A stretch of DNA of 64,000 bases from Cannabis sativa (lineage: Eukaryota; Streptophyta; Magnoliopsida; Rosales; Cannabaceae), in contig NC_083601.1 in the NCBI RefSeq assembly GCF_029168945.1, positions 70,669,595-70,733,594 of the forward strand, given 5' to 3'. Below are positions 9,601-20,440 of this stretch, piece by piece. Both the position numbers and the translations under genes were made by a program. Every line of letters begins with the position of its first letter. Positions within the stretch are counted from its first letter, which is position 1. Below the pieces are notes generated by a model. That model ran no database searches. It was not told where the DNA came from and worked only from the letters and a program-made list of their open reading frames with translations.

Positions 9601-11474
9601 TATTGAAAAAATTTAACTTTTGTAAGACCAACAATGGAGATCGAATATCTTTTTGATTAAAGCTCATTATTTAAAAAATATATGTATTTTATTTAATCAT
9701 CTGTTCCATATTTTAATAATGAAAAATTACAAATAAAAGTTGGTTTAAATAAAAAATCAACTTTAATTAAATTTCAATTATTATTTAAATTCGAAAAATA
9801 AATTCGAACATAATGGAACAAATTTGAAACTATCTTGTTTAAGTTGTTTAGAAGAATCTAAAAAAAATCAACTTAAATATCCTTCAAATTAGATTCAATT
9901 AAATATAAAATTAAGTTGTAACCACTTAATTTGAAAATATTCCATTTTAAGTTAATATTTGAAAAAATATCAACTTCAAAAATATCTAAAGAATCTTAAT
10001 AACCAATTTCTAAAATTCCTCAACTTAATTTTGAAATTTGAAATTCAAAAGATATTCAGATTTAAGTTGATTAGTTAGAAATAACTAATTTTCAACTTAA
10101 ATAGGAATATTTAATGAAAAATTTAAATTAAGCTCTGGAAAGAATCTAGTTGGTTATAATTCTATAATTAATTAAATACAAGAAAATACATATAGTTTAG
10201 CTTAGAATATAAAATTCTCTAAACTATGGTTTTCTTAAATTAATTTCAAAATAAATGAAATTAATTATGTTGCTACCAATTTTATTAGGTTAAACTAATT
10301 TAATTAACCTAGTACAGTTATTCAAATCAGGCAAATGGGCCTTCACAATTGGGGTAGTTCATGTGAGGGGAAATTTGGGTTCAGTATGTCGTACCCACTA
10401 CTATGGCTCCCAATTCTCACACAAGGCCCAAAAGAGAGGAATTTAACCTTAAAATGAACAACTGTTATTAATTGAATATGCCCAAAAACTAAATGGGCCT
10501 AAATAAAATCTATCAAAAACTATGATATTTTATTTAGCAACAACAACCTATATGCATCTATAATACAATTAAACATATAGCTCACACAGGCACACATTTG
10601 GATGGATCCTATCATGTTGCTAGGTCATACACAGATGAAAGAAGATTATAAAATTTACCTGTTACAAATTATTTACTTGACCAATTGAACCATGTGTTAA
10701 AATCAGATCATTGGATCTATCAAAAAGTTAACCATGGCTATTTGCAATGAAGCAATAATAGGTTTTAAAAACTTACATACAAGCTAAAACACATACTCCT
10801 GCAACAAGATGAATTGGATAGTTAGATGTAGGAATTATTTAATTTTCAATAATTATTTTCGAAAATATTTAAATAAAATAAAAAAATATTTCGGTTTTTA
10901 AAAATAAAATAATAAAAAAATTTTAAAATTAAACCTACAGTTTTTGAAAAATTAGATTTCAACTAACCTAAATATCATTTCAAAAATAATTGCTAACTAC
11001 CTTTTAAATTTTTAAAGTTATTTTATAAATTAAATATAAAATAAAAAAATATTTTTCAGATTTATAATTTAATTTAAATAAAATAACAAAATTTAAAAAA
11101 TTAGCAAAATATCTTACTTCTATTTAAAATTACTCGATTATAATAATCTTATTAAAAATTTAAATAAGGTCAAATTATTTAAAAAATATATATATATGAT
11201 TTAAAAATTTAATATCTGACCTTAAATTTAAAAATAAGATAAGATATAATCAAATTCAGAAAAAAAAATAGATAATTAAGCAAAAAGATAAATATTTACT
11301 ATTTTCAAATTCAAATTACACTAATATCATGAATTAATTTAAAAAAAATTAATTAATTTAATTATGATATTTGGAATTGAAATAGAAATAGTAAATGTCT
11401 AAATACAAAACTACACAAAAAATCGGAAGTTAAATCCATGAAATAGCATAAAAAATCAAAGAAAAACGAAAAAA

Positions 11475-11690
11475 ATGCGAGCTGCACGGACAATATGCTG
11501 TGCATACTGTCTGCGCGCGCATAGAAGGGTGCACGGCCGAGCAAGCTCGGCGCTAGAGGAGTCCAGCAGGATTTCTGCGCGCAGAATGGGGTTTGAGACA
11601 CCCCATGCGCGTGTTCTTCGAACAAAACTTGTCCTAACACTCGTCTGGCAGAGGAAATAGGCCATCCGCGCGCGCGTGTCTGAGTGTTGT
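11475..11690. other. GC-rich island inside the AT-rich leader
   Basis: About 215 bases rich in CGCG runs (GCGCGCGC near 11513, CGCGCGCGCG near 11669) sit between sequences that are adjacent in copia 3, where only a short insert including CGCGATCGC is present (about 61702). Open frames across it are long only because it is GC-rich, and they look unlike proteins. Confidence 0.65.
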
Positions 11691-11949
11691 CACCCTGATA
11701 TTTTTCGAAACTTCCAAAAATCATAACTAATTCAAATTAAATCGAAATTGAGTTCTGTAAAAAAGTAAATTGCTTAATTTTTTCCATACTATCCAATAAA
11801 AATAATTCCAGAAACAGATATTCAATTATTTTTACGAAAATTCACAAAAATCAATCAATCATCAAACAACACTCAAAACAACATGATACCATCCAAAACA
11901 CAAACAAATCGTTTTAAGTCCAAATTTCTTGCAAGAAAATAAATTACCC

Positions 11950-11964
11950 TGGCTCTGAGGCCAG
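11950..11964 (-). promoter_or_regulatory. Primer-binding site of copia 1
   Basis: On the minus strand TGGCCTCAGAGCCAG follows the LTR end. It resembles the usual copia TGGTATCAGAGCC (initiator tRNA-Met) with TAT-to-CC type changes. Copia 3 has the same variant at 61989-62004, so it is a family trait rather than decay. Confidence 0.75.
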
Positions 11965-11965
11965 T

Positions 11966-13846
11966 TATTGGAAATTATTTTACCAGGATCTTAGATCTAC
12001 TCACAAGTATGTTGATTAACACCCTAAATATGAACTTCTAAAACGATTATGAAATAAACACATATAAAGTATTAGAAACCTTACATTGGGTGCAGCGGAA
12101 TTAAATGTCTCCTTCCGTTCAGATCTCTAACCCTTGTATCCTTTCTGTCGCAGAGTATTATCAGGATCTGAACTTGGATCTCTTTCTCTCCTTCTTTAGT
12201 GCTGAAACTCCTTCTTGTTGAATGTCTTTCTTCACGATCTTCCTCACTATGATTGAGGTATCACTTGGTGTGTGTGGGCACTACTCTAATCACTAAGTGG
12301 TTCAAAATTATGAAGGAAGAAAAAGAGTAAGAAGTGGCGGCTAATGTTTAGAAAGAGAAGGCTCAGGTTTTTCTCTGAATGAAAGTGTAATTTTCCTGAA
12401 GCCTTCACTATCTATTTATAGCATTCCACTAGGGTTAGGATTGAATTATTTGGCATTAAAATAATGAAAATATCAGATGAAAAACCCTATAGAAGTGGCC
12501 AGCCATGGCTATACGGATTTGGACCTCACTTTTTGCAATTTTGCAGTTTTATCATTTCTGCATCTCATTTTCTTAAAAACGCCAATTTTCAAATTCAACC
12601 ATTTAAATGACAATTATAACTATTTAATAACTATAAATAATTATTGTGATTTATAATATTTATTAATTGAACCATACAAAGTATCATAATTAACAAATAT
12701 GCCCTAAAAACTCTTTACAATTTTGCCCTTACTTAGTGAAAAATTCACGTATAGACATTGTCTAATTTGAGAATTATAATTGATTAATCAAAACCAATTA
12801 TAAGAGTCTTACAAGCAATATTATCTCAACTAGTGGGGGGACCATGGGTCTATATCACCGAGCTTCCAATAAGCAGATCAAGAATTTATAACCTAAATTC
12901 ACTGACTTATTAATTCTTCGTTGAATCCACGCATAGAACTTAGAATTGCACTCTCAGTATATAGAATGCTCTATATGTTCCACCATATAGACACATCATT
13001 AGTTATCCATTGTTATAATCCTAATTTCATCAATGATCCTCTATATGAATGATCTACACTGTAAAGGGATTAGATTACTGTTACACCCTACAATGTATTT
13101 TATCCTTAAAACACTTAACCCCGTATAAATGATATTTCAGCTTATGTGAAATGAGTACTCCACCATTTATTTTTCGTTTGGTCAAGCTCGAAGGAGATCA
13201 TCCTTTACTTACTATTCGCCAGATAGAAGCTATACATTCCACGTTTATGTTAGCTCTCCCACTCTCAATTGCACTACTGTGTTCCCAAAATGTACGTATC
13301 ACCCTGACCTAAAAGTAGGCTTAACTAACAAATCAAAGAACACGAATAGCCTCTTGAGATTGAGCCTAATCATAACAGGATTAAGATCATTTGATCTAGG
13401 ATCAACTAGGCGATATTGACTTGAATAGATATTACGGTAAGTTTAATAAATCTAAGTCAAAGTTCAATATCAGTCCCTTCCGATGCATACTCCATGCACC
13501 CAACTTGAGCTTTACTTTAGCCAATGCTATGGAAAGAACATAGCATTTCTCCAAATGCAAGTAAACTCTGTTGTAGACTATCATATCAGTAAAACCCTGA
13601 ATTTGATAAATCTAGGAAACTTTATTCACATAGTCATGTTTACTTTCCAATGTGTTGACAACACAATAAACAGGATCAAGTATGTGATAAGGGTTTCAGA
13701 TGAATTTATAAATCAAATAGACAAGCAATTGATAAAGTGAACCAAAACATACACAAATGAATGAAGAATACTTCTGTTTCTTTATTGATGTTGAATAAAA
13801 TGGATTACATTGAAATGGAGTTTTATTTAGGGCATAAAACCCAACA
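11966..13846 (-). repeat. 5' LTR of copia 1 (1881 bp)
   Basis: On the minus strand it starts TGTTGGGTTTTATGCCC and ends AATTTCCAATA, where other copies end AACA, so the last CA has mutated. It is alignable end to end with 48552-50408, 53538-55434 and 24525-26449. A TATA box lies at 12412-12420. Confidence 0.92.
12412..12420 (-). promoter_or_regulatory. TATA box in copia LTR
   Basis: TATAAATAG on the minus strand. The same site is at 48994-49002, 53997-54005 and 62466-62474 (all minus), and as TATAAATGG at 25971 (plus) in the solo LTR. It marks the probable start region of element transcripts. Confidence 0.75.
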
Positions 13847-14116
13847 GTCATATCTCCTCCACGTAACGAGGTTAGTGACTCGTCTTGTACACCTAAAGTT
13901 ACACGGTTTCTCATCGAAGCACAAGGCAATAGTTTGTACGTTTTTATATCGCATAAAACTTTTCAGTGAGCCGAGTTGTAAACATACTCTGTTAATTATG
14001 CCTTTAATGAGTTATTCCATTGCAAGTGTAATTATTATTACATGTTTAAGCTCTTTATTCTTCCTAGCCTCGCACGTGTCTTCCTCTAATGTGCTCGCCA
14101 AATTTCGAGTATAACA
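13847..14116 (-). mobile_element. Tat-type LTR fragment J
   Basis: Its end TCGAGTATAACA and the preceding 200 bases match the end of LTR C (to 21518) and, more weakly, LTR D (to 37739). It is the 5' start of a minus-strand LTR, cut at 13847 by copia 1. It abuts the protease region of element F, and a 52-bp tandem duplication (14091-14177) straddles that junction. Confidence 0.75.
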
Positions 14117-14177
14117 CCTTCAATTTTGCTGGAGCCATTCTGGTGCTCGCCAAATTTTGGGTATCACACCTTCAATT
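14091..14177. repeat. 52-bp tandem duplication at the J/F junction
   Basis: GTGCTCGCCAAATTT begins at 14091 and again at 14143, and each copy is followed by a GTAT(A/C)ACACC end and TTCAATT. The repeat unit crosses the LTR end, so it arose after or during insertion of J. Confidence 0.8.
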
Positions 14178-15526
14178 ACTCTACTCGATACATAAGAATG
14201 AGTAGCTCCTAAATCAAACAATATAGTATAGGAATAGCCATTTATAGATAACTGACCTGTCACCACTAACAGACTAGCATCTGCATCAGCCTGAGTCATA
14301 GTAAAAAGTCGTCTCGGGTTCTGAGTAGTATTCTTTTTTGACTCCTCTTTCCTGGCCTGAGGAAAATCTTTGATGAAGTGGCCCACTATGCCACACTGGA
14401 ATCAACTGTTGGCCCGACATTCACACTGATGGTGTTTCTTGCATTTTAGACACTCAAGATAAGATTAGAATGAAGATCTACGGCCCTGACGACCACCTCT
14501 GCTTCCCCAAAACTTTTTATTATCCCCTGATGTTCCGAAAGCATCAGCCTTCCGTTTGTGATCAGGGTTACCACCGTCGGTCTCCTTACAGATATTACCA
14601 CTAGAAGGAGGGTTGGATGTCGTGGCGGCATCCTTTGCAGTCTGCTATTTTATTACATGTTGCTCAGCCTCCTCAGCAATTAGGGCTAGCTCTACAACTT
14701 TCTTGTATAAAGTTTCATCATTTTTGGTAATTTTCAAGTCCCGACTGATTGTGGCATTCAGTCCTCTCACATATTTCTGTTTCCTGGTAAAAACTATAGG
14801 CACTAGATCACCAGCAAATTTGGACAGTCGATTAAACTCCAGAGTGTATTCGGCCACAGACATTTTCCCTTGAGTTAGCTTCACAAAATGTTCCATATCT
14901 GAAGTCCTCACAGCGATGTTATAGAATTTTTCCTTAAACAAACTCTTGAATTCTTCCCAAGTCATCACACTGACATCACGACTCCCGTTCTAGAATATCC
15001 CACCAGATGCGGACATGATCTTGTCACATGAAAGTTGCACCATTAACTCTCTCTGTTCCTGTCACCCCCATATTGTCTAGGATATGGGTGATTGTACTCA
15101 TCCACTGCTCAGCTTTAATTATATCAGTACCTCCCAGGAAAGTTTGAGGTTGCAGCTTCACAAACCGTTCAAACACGGAGTCTCATGTGGCAACATGAAC
15201 CCCTTGTTACCCACCACTGGCACAGGTGCTGATGGTAACACTTGCTCAACAGGGGCAGCCAATGTCGGTTGCCTTAACAGACGCAACTCTTCCTCTTGAC
15301 GAAGTATGATACCTCGCATTTCTTGAAACATTTGCTACCAGTCAGCAAGGGAATTAGCATTGCTAACCCCTGCATTATCCTTCAGATTCTGTGGAGGCGC
15401 AGGCAATGCCAGTGGATTGGTTTGGTCTACACCAGGCTCTACTTGCTCACCCTGTGGTCTAGATGATTGCGGAGGGTCCATTTTTACAAGTACCCCTGTA
15501 ATCAACAATCCCAACGAGTTAAGCAC
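14120..15526 (-). pseudogene. Element F gag and partial protease
   Basis: Several broken frames on the minus strand. The gag core is clear at 14968-14645 (MTWEEFKSLFKEKFYN, then YTLEFNRLSKFAGDLVP and VRGLNATISRDL), the retrotransposon capsid domain seen in chromoviruses. A zinc-knuckle remnant follows near 14386 with its last Cys replaced (KDFPQ). The protease motif at about 14220 reads LFDLGATHSYV; the family consensus has Ser where Leu stands after Asp. The N-terminal part (15526-15335) is rich in Pro and Gln. Stops separate the blocks and nothing downstream of protease remains. Confidence 0.85.
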
Positions 15527-15794
15527 AAATACAACACTTATGCACTTATAGCCTTAAACCCTAACTCAACTATTCATTCCAATTAATTAAACATTTATCC
15601 TATAACATTCTAAGCATGGCATCATATATCACATAAATACTCTAGATGCTCACATACTGCCTAAAATGGAAAGGGGTAAATAAATAATCATATAAGCAGT
15701 AAAGCATCTACTCTCAACACTTACAGCACCACGAGTCGAGCTTGTCTCTGGCGATAATTGTACATGTTTGGTCGTTCTACAAGAAGTTTAAAAA

Positions 15795-15813
15795 CCATGG
15801 CGCTCTAGTACCA
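15795..15813 (-). promoter_or_regulatory. Primer-binding site of element F
   Basis: On the minus strand TGGTACTAGAGCGCCATGG, close to the element B site TGGTATCAGAGCGCC and hence to initiator tRNA-Met, with two changes. It lies three bases after the degraded LTR end. Confidence 0.75.
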
Positions 15814-15816
15814 AAC

Positions 15817-18006
15817 TAGCACGCTACTCGAGGTGATTAAGAAAGCCTAATCCCTAAACGAGATTACTAGTAAGATAATTGCGGGAAAATTTGAACATTA
15901 AACGAAAACTGAATGAAGAAAATAAAACTTGTAATAACTTAAACTTTACAATCAAAATTTCATTTTTAGAGATCCCAAAAATATTTACAAAATCAGAGTT
16001 AGAAAAGCACATCACTGGTAAATACTAACGCTCTTAGTCTTCTGTGGCCCGAACATGTACATACATTGCCCAGCTCTCGCACTCATGGCTGATCAGAGAC
16101 AAATTTACCCTTTCTTACACAGTAGAGCACCTGTGAGCTAAGCCCCGCAAGACAGTATAATTATCAATAATCATAATTAACATATAACATATATATTAAT
16201 GCAATTTTACATTTGTCTGTATGACACAGACCCACGTGTTACACTCACACGCATATTTATGTCTATGTGGCATAGACTTACGTGTTACGCTCAGACGTCT
16301 ATTTACAATAAGGCCTTAGAACAGTTCATCTCGGTTCTAGTTACTGAGTCCAACCTGATTATGCCTTAAACGCATAACCCTAAACCTCAATATACACCTA
16401 TATATAACATGTCATAGCACATTCACATTAATAATCACTAGAGTAATAACCCTAGACCATTAAACCCCTCATGTTAGGGTGATAACCCTAATCTCGGTTC
16501 TCAATTATCAACACATATCATTTTTAATATAGGTGTCACCATGCATACTCTACGTGCTAACTACTGTCATACCGCATGTCCAACAAACGTGGAGATTCCA
16601 GATTCTCGGGTGCTCCTGACCAAGTGTCGGTAATCCTAGTCCTAATTTTTGGGATTCACAAGTATAGGGTTCATCCCTAAATCCATTTCCACAACATAAA
16701 AAATTGGCATTCAGATTGTAGATAATCACATAAAGCTAGATATGAGCTTTCCAACGAAATAAAGAACGTCCCAAACGGAGTCCCGAGTCAAAACTTATGG
16801 CAAAAACAAAAGCAAAAAAAATAATAAATTGCCATAATCAAGGTCTCAACATGACCTATGATTGTCGCGACCACTGGGTTTAAAAACCCATAAAACCCAA
16901 TTTTCAGCTTCAAAAAATGCATCAAAACTCACTTAAACTCACCCCAAACATGCATATATCCCAAAATCATTTGCCACAATAATTATCAACGTAACAGAGA
17001 GTTAACCTACGAATTTCATGCATCAAAATCCAACAAAATAGACCCTCTAAATTCAGATTTAACAACACAAAAACTAGGCTCCAAACATTGAGTATGTTTC
17101 ACAAAAATCCCAACTTCAAGAGCTTAAACACAAGAACGAAACTCAACTATAAATTCGAAGCTGCGGAAATTAATTAGAGAACCAATCTAAACTCAAAATT
17201 CCACTCAAAACACAACATAAAGCATCTTACATAAATCTTTAACACAATCAAGCATAAAGTATTAATAAATTACACTAATATAAACATGCATGCATCTCAA
17301 GAACTTTCAAAGCTCAAAGACCTATTTATCCACTTCAATTTCAGCAACAATTTCAAATTAAAACTGTAAGAAAACTACCTCCAAATCTTCCACAATTCAA
17401 GCTCTAAAGAATTCACACAAATCAAGTTGAACCCAAGCTATTTCTCAACAAATTCACAAGTTGATAAAGATGGAGAAAGAGAGAGAGGGGAATCGGTTTT
17501 GGGGCTGAGAAACAAACTGAAAAAAATGCATTTACTTTATTTAAAATTTTCTTTTTGTTGTAGATAAAATAAATGGTCAAAAAGACAATAATGCCCCTAG
17601 GGCCATAATAAAGCATAAGCATCAAGCAAGGGTAAAAATGTCATTCTCACATAACACCCAATTCAATTAATTTTCAGATATATCACACATTAATAAAATG
17701 CCAATAAATAATCCCGAAAATGAATTTCAGCCCTGAACCCGGTTCGGCGCAAAATTCCTAACTGTGACTATACCGCGCCGACTTGTCAGAAAACACCTGA
17801 GAAAGGAACACAACAAGTACACTGTATAATAATATACTCCAAAAGTACGTAATTAAATTAAATTCACTGTCCAAAAGTACACTATAACATTTCATATACA
17901 AGATTAATTCACATAAAATAAATTATATAATAACATAATTCCATAATAATACACATTTAACTAGCTAACATTTGCTAATCCATATTCGTATTCTTAGGGT
18001 ATTACA
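15817..18006 (-). repeat. 5' LTR of element F (about 2190 bp)
   Basis: On the minus strand it starts TGTAATACCCTAAG; its far end is degraded (GCTA rather than TACA). It contains two copies of a (C/T)ACGTGTTACRCTC block near 16230 and 16280 and a GTCGCGAC palindrome at 16864-16871. It carries no coding sequence. Confidence 0.8.
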
Positions 18007-19254
18007 TTGATGCTCTCTCCTGCAATATGCGCACCCCCGAGATAACAAGGATATCCTCTCCTTCAACAGGAGAAGGTTGTAATTCCTAGTTGCTTCGGTT
18101 GTTGGGCAGATTGGGCTGGTTATGTCCATTGCCCTGTCTCTTCACATATTGCTTGAAATGGCCTCACGCGATGAGACTTTCTAACTCATCTTTCAACTGA
18201 CGGCACTCGTCTATTGTGTACCCAAAGTGTTTATGGAACTTGCAGTACCTGGTCGGATCTCTTTTATGCCTCACGTGCCTCATGGGCTCAGGTTTACTGA
18301 AGGCACCCTTGTGCTCATGCACGAGGTAAATATTTTCCCGAGTTTCATTAAGCTCGGTATAAATAGTATAAACTGGCATGTACTTGTTGTGCTTCTTTTA
18401 TTTCTTCTTATCTTTGGACGACCCCTTAGAGTTGTCTTTCCTCTTTGAGCCAGAGGCCCCTGAGTTATCAAATTTAGTGGAGACACTGCTTTTTTAAATA
18501 GTGCTAGGTTTGCCTCCCAATAGAGTTTTTAACAAGTTCATCTCTTTTTGAGCTTCTTCCTCTTGTACAAACACTTGAGCCCTCTCGTTGAACTTGGTGA
18601 TGTTCTTCACTGGACGACCCTGTAAGTCGTCCCAGGATTTGCCCCCAGCAGTAGAGAGATCAGTAGTGATCCCCGCTTTAAGGGCAGTAAGTTGTGTACT
18701 ATCATCCAAATTTGTTATTCTTGCAGTAGCCGTGCCAAAACGACTTAAGTACGCCTTAAGCATCTCGCCAAGCTTCGGGTCACTTGTCCCTTGCGGCAAG
18801 GAACTGCTTTTTGAAGTCCATAGACAGCTGTTCCCAAGAAGTAATGGAATGATGAGTAAATTTATTGAACCAGTTGCTTGCTGCTCCAACTAGTGTGGTG
18901 GGAAAGAAAATACAACGTAAATTGTTTGTAACGTTTCTTGCTCTTATTGTAGTGTTGAAGTTATTCAAATCCGAGACCGGATCGGTGGTCCCATCATACA
19001 ACGAGACGTGAGCGTTTTTAAATCCCTGGGGAAAAGGAGTATCCAGGATATCTGGATGGTATGGCTCGAGTTCCTCATCTAAGTCAATCCAGATTGTTTT
19101 CCTAGCTCCCCCACTTGATACCTTCTGAAATTATCCTCCAACTCATCTATTCGCAATTAGATTGGATCCTCTTACTTTAGACTGAGTTATTGGCAAAGAT
19201 CAGGTTTTTTCTTATTCAAGTGCTCTCGCAAATCCGGTTGGTTATAGTTACTAG

Positions 19255-19342
19255 CGGACCTCATTCTACTCACGGACTGTGTCCTACTTACGGACCTCGT
19301 CCTGCTCAAGGACCTCGTCCTACTCATGGACCTCATCCTTGA
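19255..19342 (-). repeat. 18-bp repeat encoding an SRTRS array
   Basis: Five near-identical 18-bp units encode SRTRSL/SRTRSV-type hexapeptides in gag of element C. Element D has no such array at the matching place. It is a lineage-specific expansion giving an arginine-serine-rich, probably RNA-binding, segment. Confidence 0.8.
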
Positions 19343-20112
19343 TTGACTTACGATCTTACTTGTACTTTCTCGATCATTGTTGCGATGAGTACCTTCTCCT
19401 CCTTGCGTTGACCGACTGTGGGTTCTTGTGCGGCCTGAGGTTACACTCCCTTCTTCACGCACCGTTCTTCCCCCTTAGGCGTGGTTCGTCGTGTTCCACC
19501 TACTAGAATTTGTACGAGCCCCTTCCCTATGGGTATAGCAAGAACACTAGTGGATCCTCGCTAGTGACCTACATCCCCCAGGTTGTGTCCCAGGATTTTC
19601 CTCGTTTCCACGTGGAATTTCCTGTTCCCCAGTTTTGGGTCGCCTCCTATTCTCATTTCTATGAGATGATTCTGGCTAATCATTTGGGTTTTCAGGGGGA
19701 AGCTCAATTTCCCCAAGTTGCTCGTTTTAGTGGGTCCCTCAGTTTCCCCAAGTCGTTCTTCCTGAGCATTCTGAGGGTTCTCCTAAGCAATTTCTTGCCT
19801 CTTGGTTCGTGAGCCGCAAGGCCTACCTCGTGGTCTTCTCACTCCAGGGTCAGCTTGATTTTGATTGTTATTCCCTTGTGCCGCCCTGGCTGCGGCTGCC
19901 TCACGCTCTAATTCTGTATTCTGTCAGTTTGCCTCCCCAAGACAGCACCCGAGATGGCAGTTTTCTAATTCAATGATGGGCATGTACCTGTAGGATCATA
20001 AGCACTGTCATCCATGGGCTGAGCACCTCCAAGATTTGGTTCCTCGTCCCGTACTCCAGTGTTTTGTCCATTTCATTACTCAGTGCTCCTTGAACGTTTG
20101 GATTGTGTATTC

Positions 20113-20256
20113 AGGCCGCCCTCAGGTTGAGTCCTCCTAGGGCGAGTAGTACGAATGCGTGGGCCACCCTCAAGTTGGGTCCTCCTTGAACGAGTGGTCT
20201 GAGTGCTTGGGCCAGCTTAAGGTTGGGTCCTCCTAGAGCGAGTGGTCCGTTCGGAT
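20113..20256 (-). repeat. 48-bp tandem repeat, three copies, in gag of C
   Basis: GGGTCCTCCT or a one-base variant recurs at 20129, 20177 and 20225, exactly 48 bases apart, preserving frame (16 residues). Element D has one copy of the corresponding stretch. Confidence 0.8.
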
Positions 20257-20417
20257 TGTGAGTTAGAAGGACTTCTACAGCCCATTGGCTCTTTTCTAGG
20301 ACAGTGAGGGGTTTCTTCATGTGGTGCGTCAACGTTCTCTCCATTTTTAGCCATGAAGAAAATTGTATATTTTTTTTTTGAATGTAAGGAGGGTTTTTTC
20401 TGAGTTATTTTCACGAA

Positions 20418-20439
20418 GGCTCTTAATAAAAGCACCAAA
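20418..20439 (-). promoter_or_regulatory. Primer-binding site region of element C
   Basis: On the minus strand TTTGGTGCTTTTATTAAGAG follows the LTR. It parallels element D (TTTGGTGCTTTCATTGAGAG at 36797-36778). This differs from the initiator-Met site of A/B-type elements; I do not assign the tRNA. Confidence 0.65.
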
Positions 20440-20440
20440 C

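Larger units (their letters stand above)
9042..11949 (-). other. AT-rich noncoding leader of copia 1 in the place of gag
   Basis: This 2.9-kb stretch between primer-binding site and protease should hold gag, but I see no zinc knuckle, no gag-like protein and no long frame. It is shared along its length with copia 3 (57771-61988), including a well-conserved block at 10270-10445 (matching about 60440-60610). At 9290-9600 a motif like GGCGAGAGTCAA recurs about every 100 bases. A GC-rich island at 11475-11690 is specific to this copy. Confidence 0.7.
6206..13846 (-). mobile_element. Copia 1: Angela/Tork-like element lacking gag and 3' LTR
   Basis: Minus-strand order is 5' LTR (13846-11966), primer-binding site, a 2.9-kb AT-rich leader, then pol (9041-6206). 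Pol stops within RNase H, and the polypurine tract and 3' LTR are gone. The LTR matches those of copia 2, copia 3 and the solo LTR at 24525-26449. It interrupts a Tat-type LTR fragment at 13847. The lineage name rests on LTR length of about 1.9 kb and the Tnt1/Angela-like pol sequence and is an inference. Confidence 0.85.
14117..18006 (-). mobile_element. Ty3/gypsy element F, 5' LTR, gag and start of protease
   Basis: Minus-strand order is LTR (18006-15817), primer-binding site, gag remnants, zinc knuckle remnant and protease start. The element is then lost at the J junction. F sits inside gag of element C: the flanking gag sequences to its right match the uninterrupted gag of element D (34500-34560). 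Confidence 0.85.
18007..20352 (-). pseudogene. Element C gag
   Basis: A gag polyprotein gene in broken frames. The start near 20352 encodes MAKNGENVDAPHEE and KEPMG, parallel to the gag start of element D. A threefold 48-bp repeat follows (20113-20256), then an arginine-serine repeat (19255-19342). The capsid core is at 19001-18780 (YDGTTDP, FPTTLVGAASNWFNKF, SWEQLSMDFKKQFLAARD). The next segment overlaps in a different frame, so there is a frameshift near 18780. The C-terminal zinc-binding-like segment is at 18379-18164 (YCKFHKHFGYTIDECRQLKD). Capsid and spacing match Tat-lineage gag. Confidence 0.88.

Noticed and set aside
11362..11724. Overlapping frames of 60-120 codons on both strands
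   Set aside because: Long only because the GC-rich island lacks stop codons. Cys/Arg-rich, low-complexity and not conserved in copia 3.
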